From the NCBI RefSeq assembly GCF_009909205.1, contig NZ_JAAAPN010000008.1, positions 1 to 64,000 of the forward strand: a DNA stretch of 64,000 nucleotides. The letters are read 5' to 3'. The position numbers were made by a program, and so were the translations under genes. This DNA comes from Aquabacterium fontiphilum (GTDB taxonomy: Bacteria > Pseudomonadota > Gammaproteobacteria > Burkholderiales > Burkholderiaceae_C). Numbering within the stretch: position 1 is the stretch's first letter; the number at the start of each line of letters is the position of its first letter. A model generated the notes under the pieces. That model was not told where the DNA came from and did not search any database. It saw only the letters and a list, made by a program, of their open reading frames with translations. This document shows, piece after piece, positions 7,595-15,887 of the stretch.

Positions 7595-9025
7595 ATGCCG
7601 CGTGCCACGAAAATCGTTGCCACCCTGGGACCCGCATCGTCGTCTGCCGCGGTGCTGGAAGCCATGATGCGCGCGGGCGTGGATGTGGTGCGCCTGAACT
7701 TCTCGCACGGCACGGCACAGGACCACATCGACCGCGCCCGCCTGGTGCGCGAGGTGGCCGAGCGGGTGGGCAAGGTGGTGGCCATCATGGCCGACCTGCA
7801 GGGCCCGAAGATCCGTGTGGGCAAGTTTGCCGAGGGCAAGGTGATGCTGGAGACCGGTCAGCCCTTCGTGCTGGATGCCAGTCGCACCGAACCGGGTGAC
7901 CTGCATGGCGTGGGACTGGACTACAAGGAACTGCCGCGCGACGTGAAACCCGGCGACACGCTGCTGCTCAATGACGGACTCATCGTGCTGACGGTCGAGT
8001 CTGTCAAGGGCGAGGCGGTGCACACGGTGGTGAAGATCGGTGGCGAGTTGTCCAACAACAAGGGCATCAACAAGCAGGGTGGGGGCCTGACCGCGCCGGC
8101 CCTGACCGCCAAGGACATGGAAGACATCAAGACGGCGGCGAGCTTCCAGTGCGATTACATCGCTGTGTCGTTCCCGAAGAATGCGACCGACATGGAAATG
8201 GCGCGCCAACTGGCCAATGTGGCTGGCGAGCCCTGGCGCCACCGTCCGGCCATGATCGCCAAGATCGAGCGCACCGAGGCCATCCCGAACCTGGAGGCCA
8301 TCCTGCGCGCCTCGGACGGCATCATGGTGGCGCGTGGTGACCTGGCCGTCGAGGTGGGCAATGCCGCGGTGCCGGCGCTGCAAAAGCGCATGATCAAGAT
8401 GGCCCGCGAGATGGACAAGGTGGTGATCACGGCCACGCAGATGATGGAGTCCATGATCGTCAACCCGGTGCCCACGCGCGCAGAGGTGTCGGACGTGGCC
8501 AACGCCGTGCTCGACGGCACGGACGCCGTGATGCTGAGCGCGGAGACGGCGGCCGGCAAGTACCCGATCGAAACCGTCGAGCACATGGCCGCCGTGGCGA
8601 CCGAGGCCGAGTGGGCCGACGAGGTCACGCTGGACGGCGATTTCACCAACAAGAAGTTCGCCCGCATCGACCAGTCGATTGCGATGGGCGCGCTGTTCAC
8701 GGCGTATCACCTGGGGTGCAAGGCCATCGTCGCGCTGACCGAATCCGGCTCGACCGCGCTGTGGATGAGCCGGCACAACATCCATGTGCCCATCTTTGCG
8801 CTGACGGCGCAGCCCCGGTCGCTGCGCAAGATGGCGCTGTACCGCAATGTGCGCCCGCTGCTGATTCCCAGTTTCTCGGACCGCGACGAGGCGCTGCGCC
8901 AGGCCGAGGCCGTGCTGGTGGACAAGGGCGTGCTGCGCCCGGGCGACACCTACGCCATCACCTGCGGTGAGCCCATGGGCCACCCGGGCGGCACCAACAT
9001 GCTCAAGGTGTGCGAGGTGGGGTGA
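7595..9025 (+). CDS. pyk: pyruvate kinase
   Basis: This is the glycolytic enzyme converting phosphoenolpyruvate and ADP to pyruvate and ATP. Its 476 residues match bacterial pyruvate kinases. Landmarks are TKIVATLGPAS at the N terminus, RLNFSHG near residue 32, MADLQGPKIRVG near residue 63, the metal-binding MIAKIERTEA near residue 220, MVARGDLAVE, and ATQMMESM near residue 280. It belongs to the pgk-pyk-fba block. The C-terminal domain is complete (TYAITCGEP near residue 450). The assignment is secure. Confidence 0.98.
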   Translation: MPRATKIVATLGPASSSAAVLEAMMRAGVDVVRLNFSHGTAQDHIDRARLVREVAERVGKVVAIMADLQGPKIRVGKFAEGKVMLETGQPFVLDASRTEPGDLHGVGLDYKELPRDVKPGDTLLLNDGLIVLTVESVKGEAVHTVVKIGGELSNNKGINKQGGGLTAPALTAKDMEDIKTAASFQCDYIAVSFPKNATDMEMARQLANVAGEPWRHRPAMIAKIERTEAIPNLEAILRASDGIMVARGDLAVEVGNAAVPALQKRMIKMAREMDKVVITATQMMESMIVNPVPTRAEVSDVANAVLDGTDAVMLSAETAAGKYPIETVEHMAAVATEAEWADEVTLDGDFTNKKFARIDQSIAMGALFTAYHLGCKAIVALTESGSTALWMSRHNIHVPIFALTAQPRSLRKMALYRNVRPLLIPSFSDRDEALRQAEAVLVDKGVLRPGDTYAITCGEPMGHPGGTNMLKVCEVG

Positions 9026-9102
9026 CGCCTGACGGCGTGAGCGAAGAGCCAGGCGTCTGCACCGGCCCGAAACCGGGGGGCGCCGGGGCGATCGTCACTC
9101 GT

Positions 9103-9108
9103 TAGAAT
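9103..9108 (+). promoter_or_regulatory. candidate -10 element for fba
   Basis: TAGAAT stands out in the 178-bp gap between pyk and fba, about 95 bases before the fba start. There is no clear -35. It suggests that fba has its own promoter. Confidence 0.3.
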
Positions 9109-9203
9109 GGCGGCCAAGGGTTGGCACGTGCGCAAGCACGCTTTCGCACCGTGTGGCACCCACCTTTTCACTCACCTTCGGACTATCGGGAATAGGGGTC
9201 ACC

Positions 9204-10268
9204 ATGGCACTCGTCTCTATGCGCCAGCTGCTGGACCATGCCGCCGAAAACGGCTATGGCATTCCGGCGTTCAACGTCAACAACCTGGAGCAGGTTCAGG
9301 CCGTGATGGCTGCAGCCGATGAGGTCGGTGCGCCCGTCATCCTGCAGGCCTCGGCCGGTGCCCGCAAGTACGCTGGCGAGAGCTTCATCAAGCATCTGAT
9401 CCAGGCGGCTGTCGAGGCTTATCCCCACATCCCCCTGGTCATGCACCAGGACCACGGCACCAGCCCCAAGGTCTGCCAGGGCGCCATCGACCTGGGCTTT
9501 GGCTCAGTGATGATGGACGGCTCGCTGATGGAAGACGGCAAGACCCCCGCCTCGTTCGACTACAACGTCGAGGTCACCCGCAAGGTGGTCGAGATGGCGC
9601 ACAAGGTCGGCGTGACGGTGGAAGGCGAGCTGGGCTGCCTGGGCAACCTGGAAACCGGTGAGGCCGGCGAAGAAGACGGCATTGGCGCCGAAGGCAAGCT
9701 GGACCACAGCCAGATGCTGACCGACCCGGAAGAGGCCGCTGTGTTCGTCAAGGCCACGCAGCTCGATGCGCTGGCCATTGCCATCGGCACCAGCCACGGC
9801 GCCTACAAGTTCTCGCGCAAGCCCACGGGCGACATCCTGGCCATCAGCCGCGTCAAGGAAATCCACAAGCGCATCCCCAACACCCACCTGGTGATGCACG
9901 GCTCGTCGTCGGTGCCGCAAGACCTGCTGGCCATCATCAACCAGTACGGCGGCAAGATGAAGGAAACCTTCGGCGTGCCCGTCGAAGAAATCCAGGAAGC
10001 CATCAAGCATGGCGTGCGCAAGATCAACATCGACACCGACATCCGCCTGGCGATGACCGGCGCGGTGCGCAAGTTCCAGTTCGAGAACCCGGACAAGTTC
10101 GACATGCGCGAGTGGATGAAGCCTGCCCGCGAGGCCGCCAAGGCCATCTGCAAGCAGCGCTACATGGAGTTCGGCTGCGAAGGCCAGGCGGGCAAGATCA
10201 AGGCCATCCCGCTGAGCGAGATCGCCGCGATGTACGCCAGCGGCAAGCTGGCTCAGGTCGTGGCCTGA
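9204..10268 (+). CDS. fba: fructose-bisphosphate aldolase, class II
   Basis: This is the zinc-dependent aldolase that cleaves fructose 1,6-bisphosphate (or forms it in gluconeogenesis). It has 354 residues. Zinc and substrate motifs are HQDHGTSP near residue 80, VEGELGCLG near residue 140, [10 protein letters not shown] near residue 195, VMHGSSSVP near residue 230, and [10 protein letters not shown] near residue 275. The Calvin-type name cbbA is used for close relatives, but no other cbb genes are nearby. The frame is open upstream to 9153, but ATG at 9204 gives the standard N terminus [19 protein letters not shown]. Confidence 0.98.
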   Translation: MALVSMRQLLDHAAENGYGIPAFNVNNLEQVQAVMAAADEVGAPVILQASAGARKYAGESFIKHLIQAAVEAYPHIPLVMHQDHGTSPKVCQGAIDLGFGSVMMDGSLMEDGKTPASFDYNVEVTRKVVEMAHKVGVTVEGELGCLGNLETGEAGEEDGIGAEGKLDHSQMLTDPEEAAVFVKATQLDALAIAIGTSHGAYKFSRKPTGDILAISRVKEIHKRIPNTHLVMHGSSSVPQDLLAIINQYGGKMKETFGVPVEEIQEAIKHGVRKINIDTDIRLAMTGAVRKFQFENPDKFDMREWMKPAREAAKAICKQRYMEFGCEGQAGKIKAIPLSEIAAMYASGKLAQVVA

Positions 10269-10290
10269 TCCCCTGCCTTTGCCCCCTGCG

Positions 10291-10320
10291 ACGAGCCGGC
10301 TTGCCGGCTCGTTGTCATTT
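10291..10320 (+). terminator. terminator-like hairpin after fba
   Basis: ACGAGCCGG and CCGGCTCGT form a 9-bp perfect stem with a 4-base loop, 22 bases after the fba stop. The following TGTCATTT is only moderately T-rich, so it may act as an intrinsic terminator or simply as an mRNA 3' end. Confidence 0.6.
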
Positions 10321-10359
10321 CTGGCTCGTGGTGTTGTCACATCATGGCTTTCCCGAGGG

Positions 10360-10403
10360 CAGGGTCGACCCTGGGTTGATGCCTAACCAGAAAGTTCTAC
10401 GCT
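10360..10403 (+). promoter_or_regulatory. candidate lipase promoter with a 14-bp palindrome
   Basis: CAGGGTCGACCCTG at 10360-10373 is a perfect palindrome. Two bases later comes TTGATG (10376-10381), then a 16-bp spacer and TACGCT (10398-10403), a plausible but weak sigma-70 promoter for the lipase operon. The palindrome abuts the -35 and could be an operator. This is inference. Confidence 0.35.
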
Positions 10404-10462
10404 CTCCTCGCACAAAACAGCGCGTCGCGGCTTGAGACCGCACCGTTTACCGAGGAGACACC

Positions 10463-11392
10463 ATGCAACCCATTTTGCGCGCCGCCCTGGCTCTGGCCGT
10501 CGCTTCAGCCACTGTGGCCCCCGTCGCCCACGCCAGCACTTATGCCCAGACACGCTACCCGATTGTGTTAGCCCACGGCATGAGCGGCTTCGACAAGATC
10601 GGCCCGGTGGACTACTGGTACCGCATTCCCGGCAACCTGCGTCAGAACGGCGCCACGGTCTACGTGACGCAGGTGTCGTCATTCAACTCGTCCGAACTGC
10701 GCGGCGAGCAGCTGCTGGCCCAGGTCGAAGAGATCGTGGCCATCAGCGGCAAGCCCAAGGTCAACCTGATCGGGCACAGCCATGGCAACCATTCCAGCCG
10801 CTACGTGGCGGGCGTGCGGCCGGATCTGGTGGCCTCGGTGACCTCGGTGGGCGGGCCCACCTTCGGCTCACCTGTGGCCGATCTGGTCCAGGGCGTCTCG
10901 GATGTGGGCGGCCCCGTGCTGACCACGCTGCTGGCTTCAGCCGTCAATGGCCTGGGCAAGCTGATCGCACTGTTGTCGAGCAACCCGACGTTGCCGCAGG
11001 ACTCGTTTGCCGGCATGAAGTCGCTGACCACCGCTGGCGCCGCCGATTTCAACCGCCGCTTCCCGGGCGGCGTGCCAACCACCCAATGTGGCCAGGGCGC
11101 CGCCGAGCACCGCGGCGTGCGCTACTACTCATGGAGCGGCGTGGGTCAGATCTACAACCCGCTCAACCCGGTCGACTACGCGCTGGCTTTGACGGGCGCC
11201 GCCTTCCGTGGCGCGCCCAACGATGGTCTGGTGGGGCAGTGTTCAAGCCACCTCGGCACGGTCATCCGCAGCGACTACCGCCTCAACCACCTGCACCAGG
11301 TCAACCAGCTGTTTGGCCTGGTCGGTCTGGGTGCGGATCCGGTCGGGTTGTTCCGTGTGCATGCCAACCGTCTGAAGCAGGCCGGTCTGTGA
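10463..11392 (+). CDS. lip: secreted triacylglycerol lipase (family I.1/I.2)
   Basis: This extracellular lipase hydrolyses triacylglycerols. Its 309 residues start with a Sec signal peptide ending near AHAS-TYAQ (residue 25). The mature start TRYPIVLAHGMSGFDKIG is typical of Pseudomonas and Burkholderia family I lipases. The catalytic triad is readable: Ser106 in GHSHG, Asp254 in NDGLVG and His276 in NHLHQVNQ. Lipases of this group need a dedicated foldase, and that gene follows directly with a 4-base overlap. A clear AGGAG lies 8 bases before the ATG. Secretion would normally be by a type II system, which is not in this window. Confidence 0.93.
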   Translation: MQPILRAALALAVASATVAPVAHASTYAQTRYPIVLAHGMSGFDKIGPVDYWYRIPGNLRQNGATVYVTQVSSFNSSELRGEQLLAQVEEIVAISGKPKVNLIGHSHGNHSSRYVAGVRPDLVASVTSVGGPTFGSPVADLVQGVSDVGGPVLTTLLASAVNGLGKLIALLSSNPTLPQDSFAGMKSLTTAGAADFNRRFPGGVPTTQCGQGAAEHRGVRYYSWSGVGQIYNPLNPVDYALALTGAAFRGAPNDGLVGQCSSHLGTVIRSDYRLNHLHQVNQLFGLVGLGADPVGLFRVHANRLKQAGL

Positions 11393-12456
11393 GCGTGGCC
11401 ATCCATCGCCCGTCAGGTCGCGGCTGGCGCTGGGCGGGTGCGGCTGCGGCGCTGGTCGGCGTGTGTCTGGTCGGGTTGGTCTACCTGGGGTGGGAGCGTC
11501 CGTCGGCAGCGCCAGAGGTCTCATCGTCGACGGGTGCCGCCTGGTGGGATGGCGCGCCGACCGGTCTGACAGGGCTCGGTGCAGAGGGCGCTGGGCCGGG
11601 TCTGCGCACCGGTCTCGAGGCCTTGCCCGGGTCACTGGCGGGGACCGAGGTCGACGGTCAGGCGCGTGCCGATGCCCAGGGCCAACTCGTGCTCGACCGC
11701 CGGCTGCGTGACCTGTTCGATTACTTTCTGTCGCTGGTGGGCGAGGAGCCCCTGGCCCAGATCCAGGCGCGCGTCGCGGCCTACCTGGGGATGCACCTGC
11801 CAGCGGCCGCCCGAGACCAGGCGCTCGATCTGTTCCGGCGCTACGTGGCTTACGGTGAAGCGCGCGGGCGGCTCGGCGCCGAGGCTGGCGGCTCGTCCTC
11901 GGCCATGGAGGCCGACGCGCTGGCGGCCCGACTGGGCCAGCTGGAGGCACTTCAGCAGCAGCACTTCTCGGCTGCCGAGGGTGCGGCCTTCTTTGGCGCA
12001 GACAACGCCGAGGACCGCTACACCGTGGCGCGCTTGGCCGTCTGGCAAGACGCCCACCTGTCTGCCGCGGACAAGGCGCGGCAGCTGCAGGCACTCAAGG
12101 ATGCCTTGCCCGCCGACCTGCGTGCGCGGCTGACTGCAGCCGATGCCGTGGCGGACCTGCGCGCTGTGACCGAGGCCTGGGCCCGCGATGGTGGGGCGCC
12201 CGAGGTGCTGCGTGAGGCGCGCTTGCGGCTGGTGGGTGAGTCTGCCACCACGCGCCTGGAGGCGCTCGACGCGCAACGCGCCCAGTGGCGCGAGCGGGTC
12301 ACGGCTTACCTGGCGCAGCGACAGGCGGTGGAGGCGGACGCCTCGCTGAGCGCGACCCAACGCACGGCAGCGTTGACCCAGCTGCGGCAGCAGGGCTTCA
12401 CGCCCCAGGAGCAGTTGCGACTGGACGCGGCCATGCAGGCCGCGTCTCCGCGCTGA
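11389..12456 (+). CDS. lifO: lipase-specific foldase (lipase chaperone)
   Basis: This inner-membrane-anchored periplasmic chaperone folds the lipase encoded just upstream. The protein has about 355 residues from GTG at 11389, which overlaps the lipase stop (GTGA). One N-terminal membrane helix (WAGAAAALVGVCLVGLVYLG) is followed by an Ala/Pro/Gly-rich linker and a helical catalytic domain. The family signature RxxFDYxLS is present as RLRDLFDYFLS near residue 105. The C-terminal half is Ala/Leu/Gln-rich and helical, as expected. The same frame continues upstream through the lipase gene out of phase, but that part is not coding. Confidence 0.9.
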   Translation: MSVAIHRPSGRGWRWAGAAAALVGVCLVGLVYLGWERPSAAPEVSSSTGAAWWDGAPTGLTGLGAEGAGPGLRTGLEALPGSLAGTEVDGQARADAQGQLVLDRRLRDLFDYFLSLVGEEPLAQIQARVAAYLGMHLPAAARDQALDLFRRYVAYGEARGRLGAEAGGSSSAMEADALAARLGQLEALQQQHFSAAEGAAFFGADNAEDRYTVARLAVWQDAHLSAADKARQLQALKDALPADLRARLTAADAVADLRAVTEAWARDGGAPEVLREARLRLVGESATTRLEALDAQRAQWRERVTAYLAQRQAVEADASLSATQRTAALTQLRQQGFTPQEQLRLDAAMQAASPR

Positions 12457-12540
12457 ACGGATGAGACGGCCGGCCTGGTCGGCGGTATGCTGCGGCGTCT
12501 GGGCGCAGTGTCCGCCCAGGCCATCAACGTGGAGACGCAC

Positions 12541-13206
12541 ATGCTCAAGCTTTACGGATTCCCGCTGTCCAACTACTACAACAAGGTGAAGTTCGCCCTG
12601 CTGGAGAAGGGCGTGCCCTTCGAAGAGGTGCTGGTGCACTGGGGGGCCGAGGGCAAGGAAGGCAAGTCGCCACTGGGCAAGGTGCCCTACATCGAAACCG
12701 AAGACGGCTTTCTGTGCGAGAGCCAGGTGATCCTGGATTACATCGAGGCGCGTTGGCCGAGCCCGCCGCTGGTGCCCGCCGATGCCTGGCAGGCCGCCAA
12801 GGTGCGCGAGATCATCACCTACTGCGATCTGCATGTGGAGTTGTGCGCCCGCCAGCTCTACTCCCAGGCCTTTTTCGGGGGCAGCCTGCCCGAGAAGTTC
12901 ATCGAACGCGTCAAGGGCGACCTGGCGCGCAACCTCGCGGCGTTTGCCAAGGTGGCTCGCTTCGAGCCCTACGCAGCGGGCGACACCTTCACGATGGCCG
13001 ACTGCGCTGTGTACGTCAGCCTGCCGCTGGCGGCGCTGGCCAGCAAGCTGGTGTGCGGCCAGGACCTCGTGGCTGCGGCCGGCATCGACTGGAAAGCCTA
13101 TGTGGCCCTGATCGAGCAGCGGCCTGCCGCGCAAAAGGTGGCAGCCGACCGCAAGGCCGATCAGGCCCGGGCCCTGGCGGCCAACCGCGCCAAGCTGGGC
13201 GGCTGA
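12541..13206 (+). CDS. glutathione S-transferase family protein
   Basis: This 221-residue cytosolic GST has an N-terminal thioredoxin-like domain (residues 1-75) starting MLKLYGFPLSNYYNKVK. The glutathione-site motif is KVPYIETEDGFLCESQVILDYIE, with the cis-proline in VPY and a Glu-Ser pair after it. An all-helical C-terminal domain ends near residue 210. The usual active-site Ser/Cys position reads SNYYNK. ATG at 12541 gives the family N terminus; an upstream in-frame ATG at 12487 would add a non-conserved 18 residues. The substrate is unknown. Confidence 0.9.
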   Translation: MLKLYGFPLSNYYNKVKFALLEKGVPFEEVLVHWGAEGKEGKSPLGKVPYIETEDGFLCESQVILDYIEARWPSPPLVPADAWQAAKVREIITYCDLHVELCARQLYSQAFFGGSLPEKFIERVKGDLARNLAAFAKVARFEPYAAGDTFTMADCAVYVSLPLAALASKLVCGQDLVAAAGIDWKAYVALIEQRPAAQKVAADRKADQARALAANRAKLGG

Positions 13207-13229
13207 GGGGGCATCGACCGGGCGCGAGG

Positions 13230-13235
13230 CACAAT
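13230..13235 (+). promoter_or_regulatory. candidate -10 element for purC
   Basis: CACAAT lies 45 bases before the purC start codon in the short gap after the GST gene. No good -35 is visible. Low confidence. Confidence 0.28.
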
Positions 13236-13280
13236 AGCGGTTTGCCTTGGCCTCTTTGTTTCGCCTGACGGACCCTGCCC

Positions 13281-14198
13281 ATGATCGCCGCCCTGCACAC
13301 CTCGAATCTCACCTCTCTGCCGCTGCTGGCGCGTGGCAAGGTCCGCGACAACTATGCGGTTGGCAGCGATCGCATCCTGATGGTGGCCTCCGACCGCATC
13401 AGCGCGTTTGACGTGATCATGGGCGAGCCCATTCCGGGCAAGGGCGCGCTGCTGACCAAGATGGCGCTGTTCTGGTTCGAACTGCTCAAGGACGTGGCCC
13501 CCAACCACCTCACGGGCGACGACCCTTTGAGCGTGGTCAGCGCCGACGAGCGCGCCCAGGTCGAGGGACGGGCCATGCTGGTCAAGAAGCTCAAGCCCCT
13601 GCCGGTCGAGGCCGTGGTGCGGGGCTATCTGGCCGGCAGCGGCTGGAAGGAGTACCAGGACAACGGCATGGTCTGCGGCGTCAAGCTGCCCGCCGGCCTG
13701 AAGAACGCCAGCAAGCTGCCCGAACCCATCTTCACGCCGGCAACCAAGGCCGAGGTGGGCGACCACGACGAGAACATCTCGTTCGAGAAAATGAGCGAGA
13801 TCATCGGCGCCGACATGGCCGAGAAGGTGCGCACGCTCGCCATTGCGCTGTACAAGAGGGCCGCAGATTACGCCCTGACCAAGGGCATCATCATTGCCGA
13901 CACCAAGTTCGAGTTTGGTCTGGACGAGCATGGCACGCTGACCGTGATGGACGAGGTGCTGACGCCTGACTCGTCGCGCTTCTGGCCCATCGAGGGCTAT
14001 GAGGCCGCGTTTGCCGCCGGCCAGAACCCGCCCAGCTACGACAAGCAGTTCGTGCGCGACTGGCTGGAGCAGGCGCAGGTGGGCGGCAAGCCTTGGAACA
14101 AGACCGCGCCGTCGCCCGCATTGCCACAGGACGTGATCGAGGCCACCGCGGCCAAATACCGCGAGGCGCTGGCGCGCCTGACCGGCCAGGCGATGTGA
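13281..14198 (+). CDS. purC: phosphoribosylaminoimidazole-succinocarboxamide synthase
   Basis: This purine-synthesis enzyme joins CAIR and aspartate using ATP to form SAICAR. Its 305 residues match the longer PurC form common in betaproteobacteria. Motifs include [14 protein letters not shown] (nucleotide-binding Lys), [22 protein letters not shown] near residue 40, [14 protein letters not shown] near residue 115, and [15 protein letters not shown] near residue 205. purE and purK normally follow it in Burkholderiales; here they lie about 20.7 kb downstream, beyond several inserted gene groups. Confidence 0.97.
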   Translation: MIAALHTSNLTSLPLLARGKVRDNYAVGSDRILMVASDRISAFDVIMGEPIPGKGALLTKMALFWFELLKDVAPNHLTGDDPLSVVSADERAQVEGRAMLVKKLKPLPVEAVVRGYLAGSGWKEYQDNGMVCGVKLPAGLKNASKLPEPIFTPATKAEVGDHDENISFEKMSEIIGADMAEKVRTLAIALYKRAADYALTKGIIIADTKFEFGLDEHGTLTVMDEVLTPDSSRFWPIEGYEAAFAAGQNPPSYDKQFVRDWLEQAQVGGKPWNKTAPSPALPQDVIEATAAKYREALARLTGQAM

Positions 14199-14228
14199 CC
14201 CCACCCGGCCCGCCGAGGCGTCGGGCGC

Positions 14229-15032
14229 TCAGTCCAGTGGCGGCTCGTCGTCGGTGTCGGGGCCGGGCAGCACGGCGGGTGGCAGGCCGAGCGCCACCCG
14301 CTGGGCGGCGATGCCTTGTGCCCAATCGCGCAGCACCTGGGCCACGTCGCCCACGCCGGTCTTGTTGAGTGACGAGAACAGGCAGATGCCCACATCGGCC
14401 TCGTCGGTGACCACGCTGGCCAGCACGCCTTGGGCCTTGCGCAGCGATTCGGCTTGTTCCTTGCGATTGAGCTTGTCGGCCTTGGTGAGCAGCACCAGCA
14501 GCTTGACCTCGCCGGTGCGCACCCGCGGGGCCACGAAGGACAGCAGTTGCTCGTCCAGATCGGTGAAACCGTGGCGTGAATCCACCATCTGCACCACGCC
14601 GGCCAGGTTTCGACGCACCTCCAGGTAGTGGGTCATGACCTCTTGCCAGCGGCGCTTGGCTTCGCGCTCGACTGCGGCGTAGCCGTAGCCCGGCAAGTCG
14701 GCCCACAGCAGATCGGGCAGCTCGCGCGGGCCCAGCGCAAACAGGTTGATGTGCTGGGTGCGGCCCGGCGTCTTGGATGCAAACGCCAGTTGCCGCTGCT
14801 GTGCCAGCGTGTTGATCGCGGTGGACTTGCCCGCGTTGGAACGGCCTACAAAGGCCACTTCCGGCAATTCAGTGGCGGGCAGTTGATGCAACTGCGCGGC
14901 GGTGGTCACGAACCGGGCGGTGTGCGCCCAGGCCAGGGCGTCGCGGGCCGGGTCCACGGCGGCGCCGGTCGCAGGGGCGACTTTGGGCTGTCGTGGATGA
15001 CGGTTCGATGGAGGGTTTGCAGGATGAGCCAT
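14229..15032 (-). CDS. engB: ribosome biogenesis GTP-binding protein EngB (YihA)
   Basis: This essential GTPase acts in assembly of the large ribosomal subunit. Its 267 residues include all G motifs: G1 GRSNAGKST near residue 62, G2 TPGRTQ near residue 88, G3 DLPGYG near residue 112, G4 TKAD near residue 185, and a G5-like SSLNKTG near residue 220. Both ends carry extensions beyond the core (a Pro/Ala-rich N terminus and an acidic C terminus). It diverges from the cytochrome c4 gene with a 66-bp gap and converges with purC. Confidence 0.95.
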   Translation of the reverse strand: MAHPANPPSNRHPRQPKVAPATGAAVDPARDALAWAHTARFVTTAAQLHQLPATELPEVAFVGRSNAGKSTAINTLAQQRQLAFASKTPGRTQHINLFALGPRELPDLLWADLPGYGYAAVEREAKRRWQEVMTHYLEVRRNLAGVVQMVDSRHGFTDLDEQLLSFVAPRVRTGEVKLLVLLTKADKLNRKEQAESLRKAQGVLASVVTDEADVGICLFSSLNKTGVGDVAQVLRDWAQGIAAQRVALGLPPAVLPGPDTDDEPPLD

Positions 15033-15041
15033 GGGGCATTG

Positions 15042-15047
15042 TAAAAT
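15042..15047 (+). promoter_or_regulatory. candidate -10 element for the cytochrome c4 gene
   Basis: TAAAAT lies 51 bases before the cytochrome c4 start. A TTGCAG at 15017-15022 could be the -35, but the 19-bp spacer is long. Tentative. Confidence 0.35.
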
Positions 15048-15098
15048 CTCTGGGTTTGACCGTTCCGGTTAGTCCCCAACACACCCAGCCCCAACGCC

Positions 15099-15713
15099 AT
15101 GAAGCGCTTTTCGACCCTGATTGCCCTTGCCTCGGTGGCCCTGTCTCTGTCCGGCGTGGCGCGTGCCGACGCCAAGCCTGACGTCGCCGCCGGTGCCGCC
15201 AAGGCCAACATGATGTGCGTGGCGTGTCACACCGCCGACGGCAGCCGTGGCGCCGCAGCCAACCCCATTTTGCAGGGCCAGCATCCCGAGTACATCGTCA
15301 AGCAGCTGACCGAGTTCAAGGAAGGCAAGCGCAAGAACGCCGTGATGAACGGCATTGCCGCCGGCCTCACCCCGGAAGACATGCGCAATCTCGCGGCCTT
15401 CTACGGCAGCAAGAAGCCTGTCCTGGGCCAGGCGCGCGACAGTGCTGCGGTCAAGCTGGGCGAAAGCATCTACCGTGGCGGCATTGCGCGCAAAGGCGTG
15501 CCGGCCTGCGCGGGCTGCCACAGCCCCAACGGTGCGGGCATTCCGGCGCAGTATCCGCGCCTCAACGGCCAGCATGGCGACTACACCAAGGCCCAGCTGA
15601 CGGCGTTCCGTCAGGGCGAGCGCACCAACAATGCCCAGATGGTGAGCATTGCGGCCAACCTGAGCGACGTCGAAATCAACGCGCTGGCCGATTACATCGC
15701 CGGCCTGCGCTGA
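15099..15713 (+). CDS. diheme cytochrome c4
   Basis: This periplasmic diheme electron carrier has 204 residues. A signal peptide is cleaved near ARA-DA (residue 24). The two heme sites are CVACH (residues 40-44) and CAGCH (137-141), one in each of two similar domains, as in cytochrome c4. Axial methionines are likely in the NAVMNGIAAGL and NAQMVSIAANL stretches after each heme. In Burkholderiales this gene commonly sits between engB and the ccsBA assembly genes, as here, and would be one of their substrates. It probably passes electrons to a terminal oxidase. Confidence 0.95.
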   Translation: MKRFSTLIALASVALSLSGVARADAKPDVAAGAAKANMMCVACHTADGSRGAAANPILQGQHPEYIVKQLTEFKEGKRKNAVMNGIAAGLTPEDMRNLAAFYGSKKPVLGQARDSAAVKLGESIYRGGIARKGVPACAGCHSPNGAGIPAQYPRLNGQHGDYTKAQLTAFRQGERTNNAQMVSIAANLSDVEINALADYIAGLR

Positions 15714-15760
15714 TTGCGCCCCTGCCGGTGGAACCGGCGCACAGAAAAACCATCTCATTC

Positions 15761-15794
15761 AGGCGGGCCCCTCATGCAGGGTGACCCGCCTTTG
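15761..15794 (+). terminator. terminator-like hairpin after cytochrome c4
   Basis: AGGCGGG and CCCGCCT form a 7-bp stem around a 16-base loop that can pair further, followed by a short TTTGT. It lies 47 bases after the stop, so cytochrome c4 is probably transcribed separately from ccsB. Confidence 0.5.
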
Positions 15795-15887
15795 TGCATG
15801 GGGAAACCCTGCATGTCACCCGTCGTCCATGCGACAGTCGCCGGACCGGGTCGTGTCCGATGATCCGATGCACTGTTTGCCAAGCCG

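Noticed and set aside
7340-8983. 547-codon minus-strand frame opposite pyk
   Set aside because: pyk is certain; the antisense product has no recognisable features.
10432-11388. Upstream in-frame extension of the lipase foldase through the lipase gene
   Set aside because: The lipase is in another frame with a signal peptide and catalytic triad. The foldase begins at the GTG that overlaps the lipase stop.
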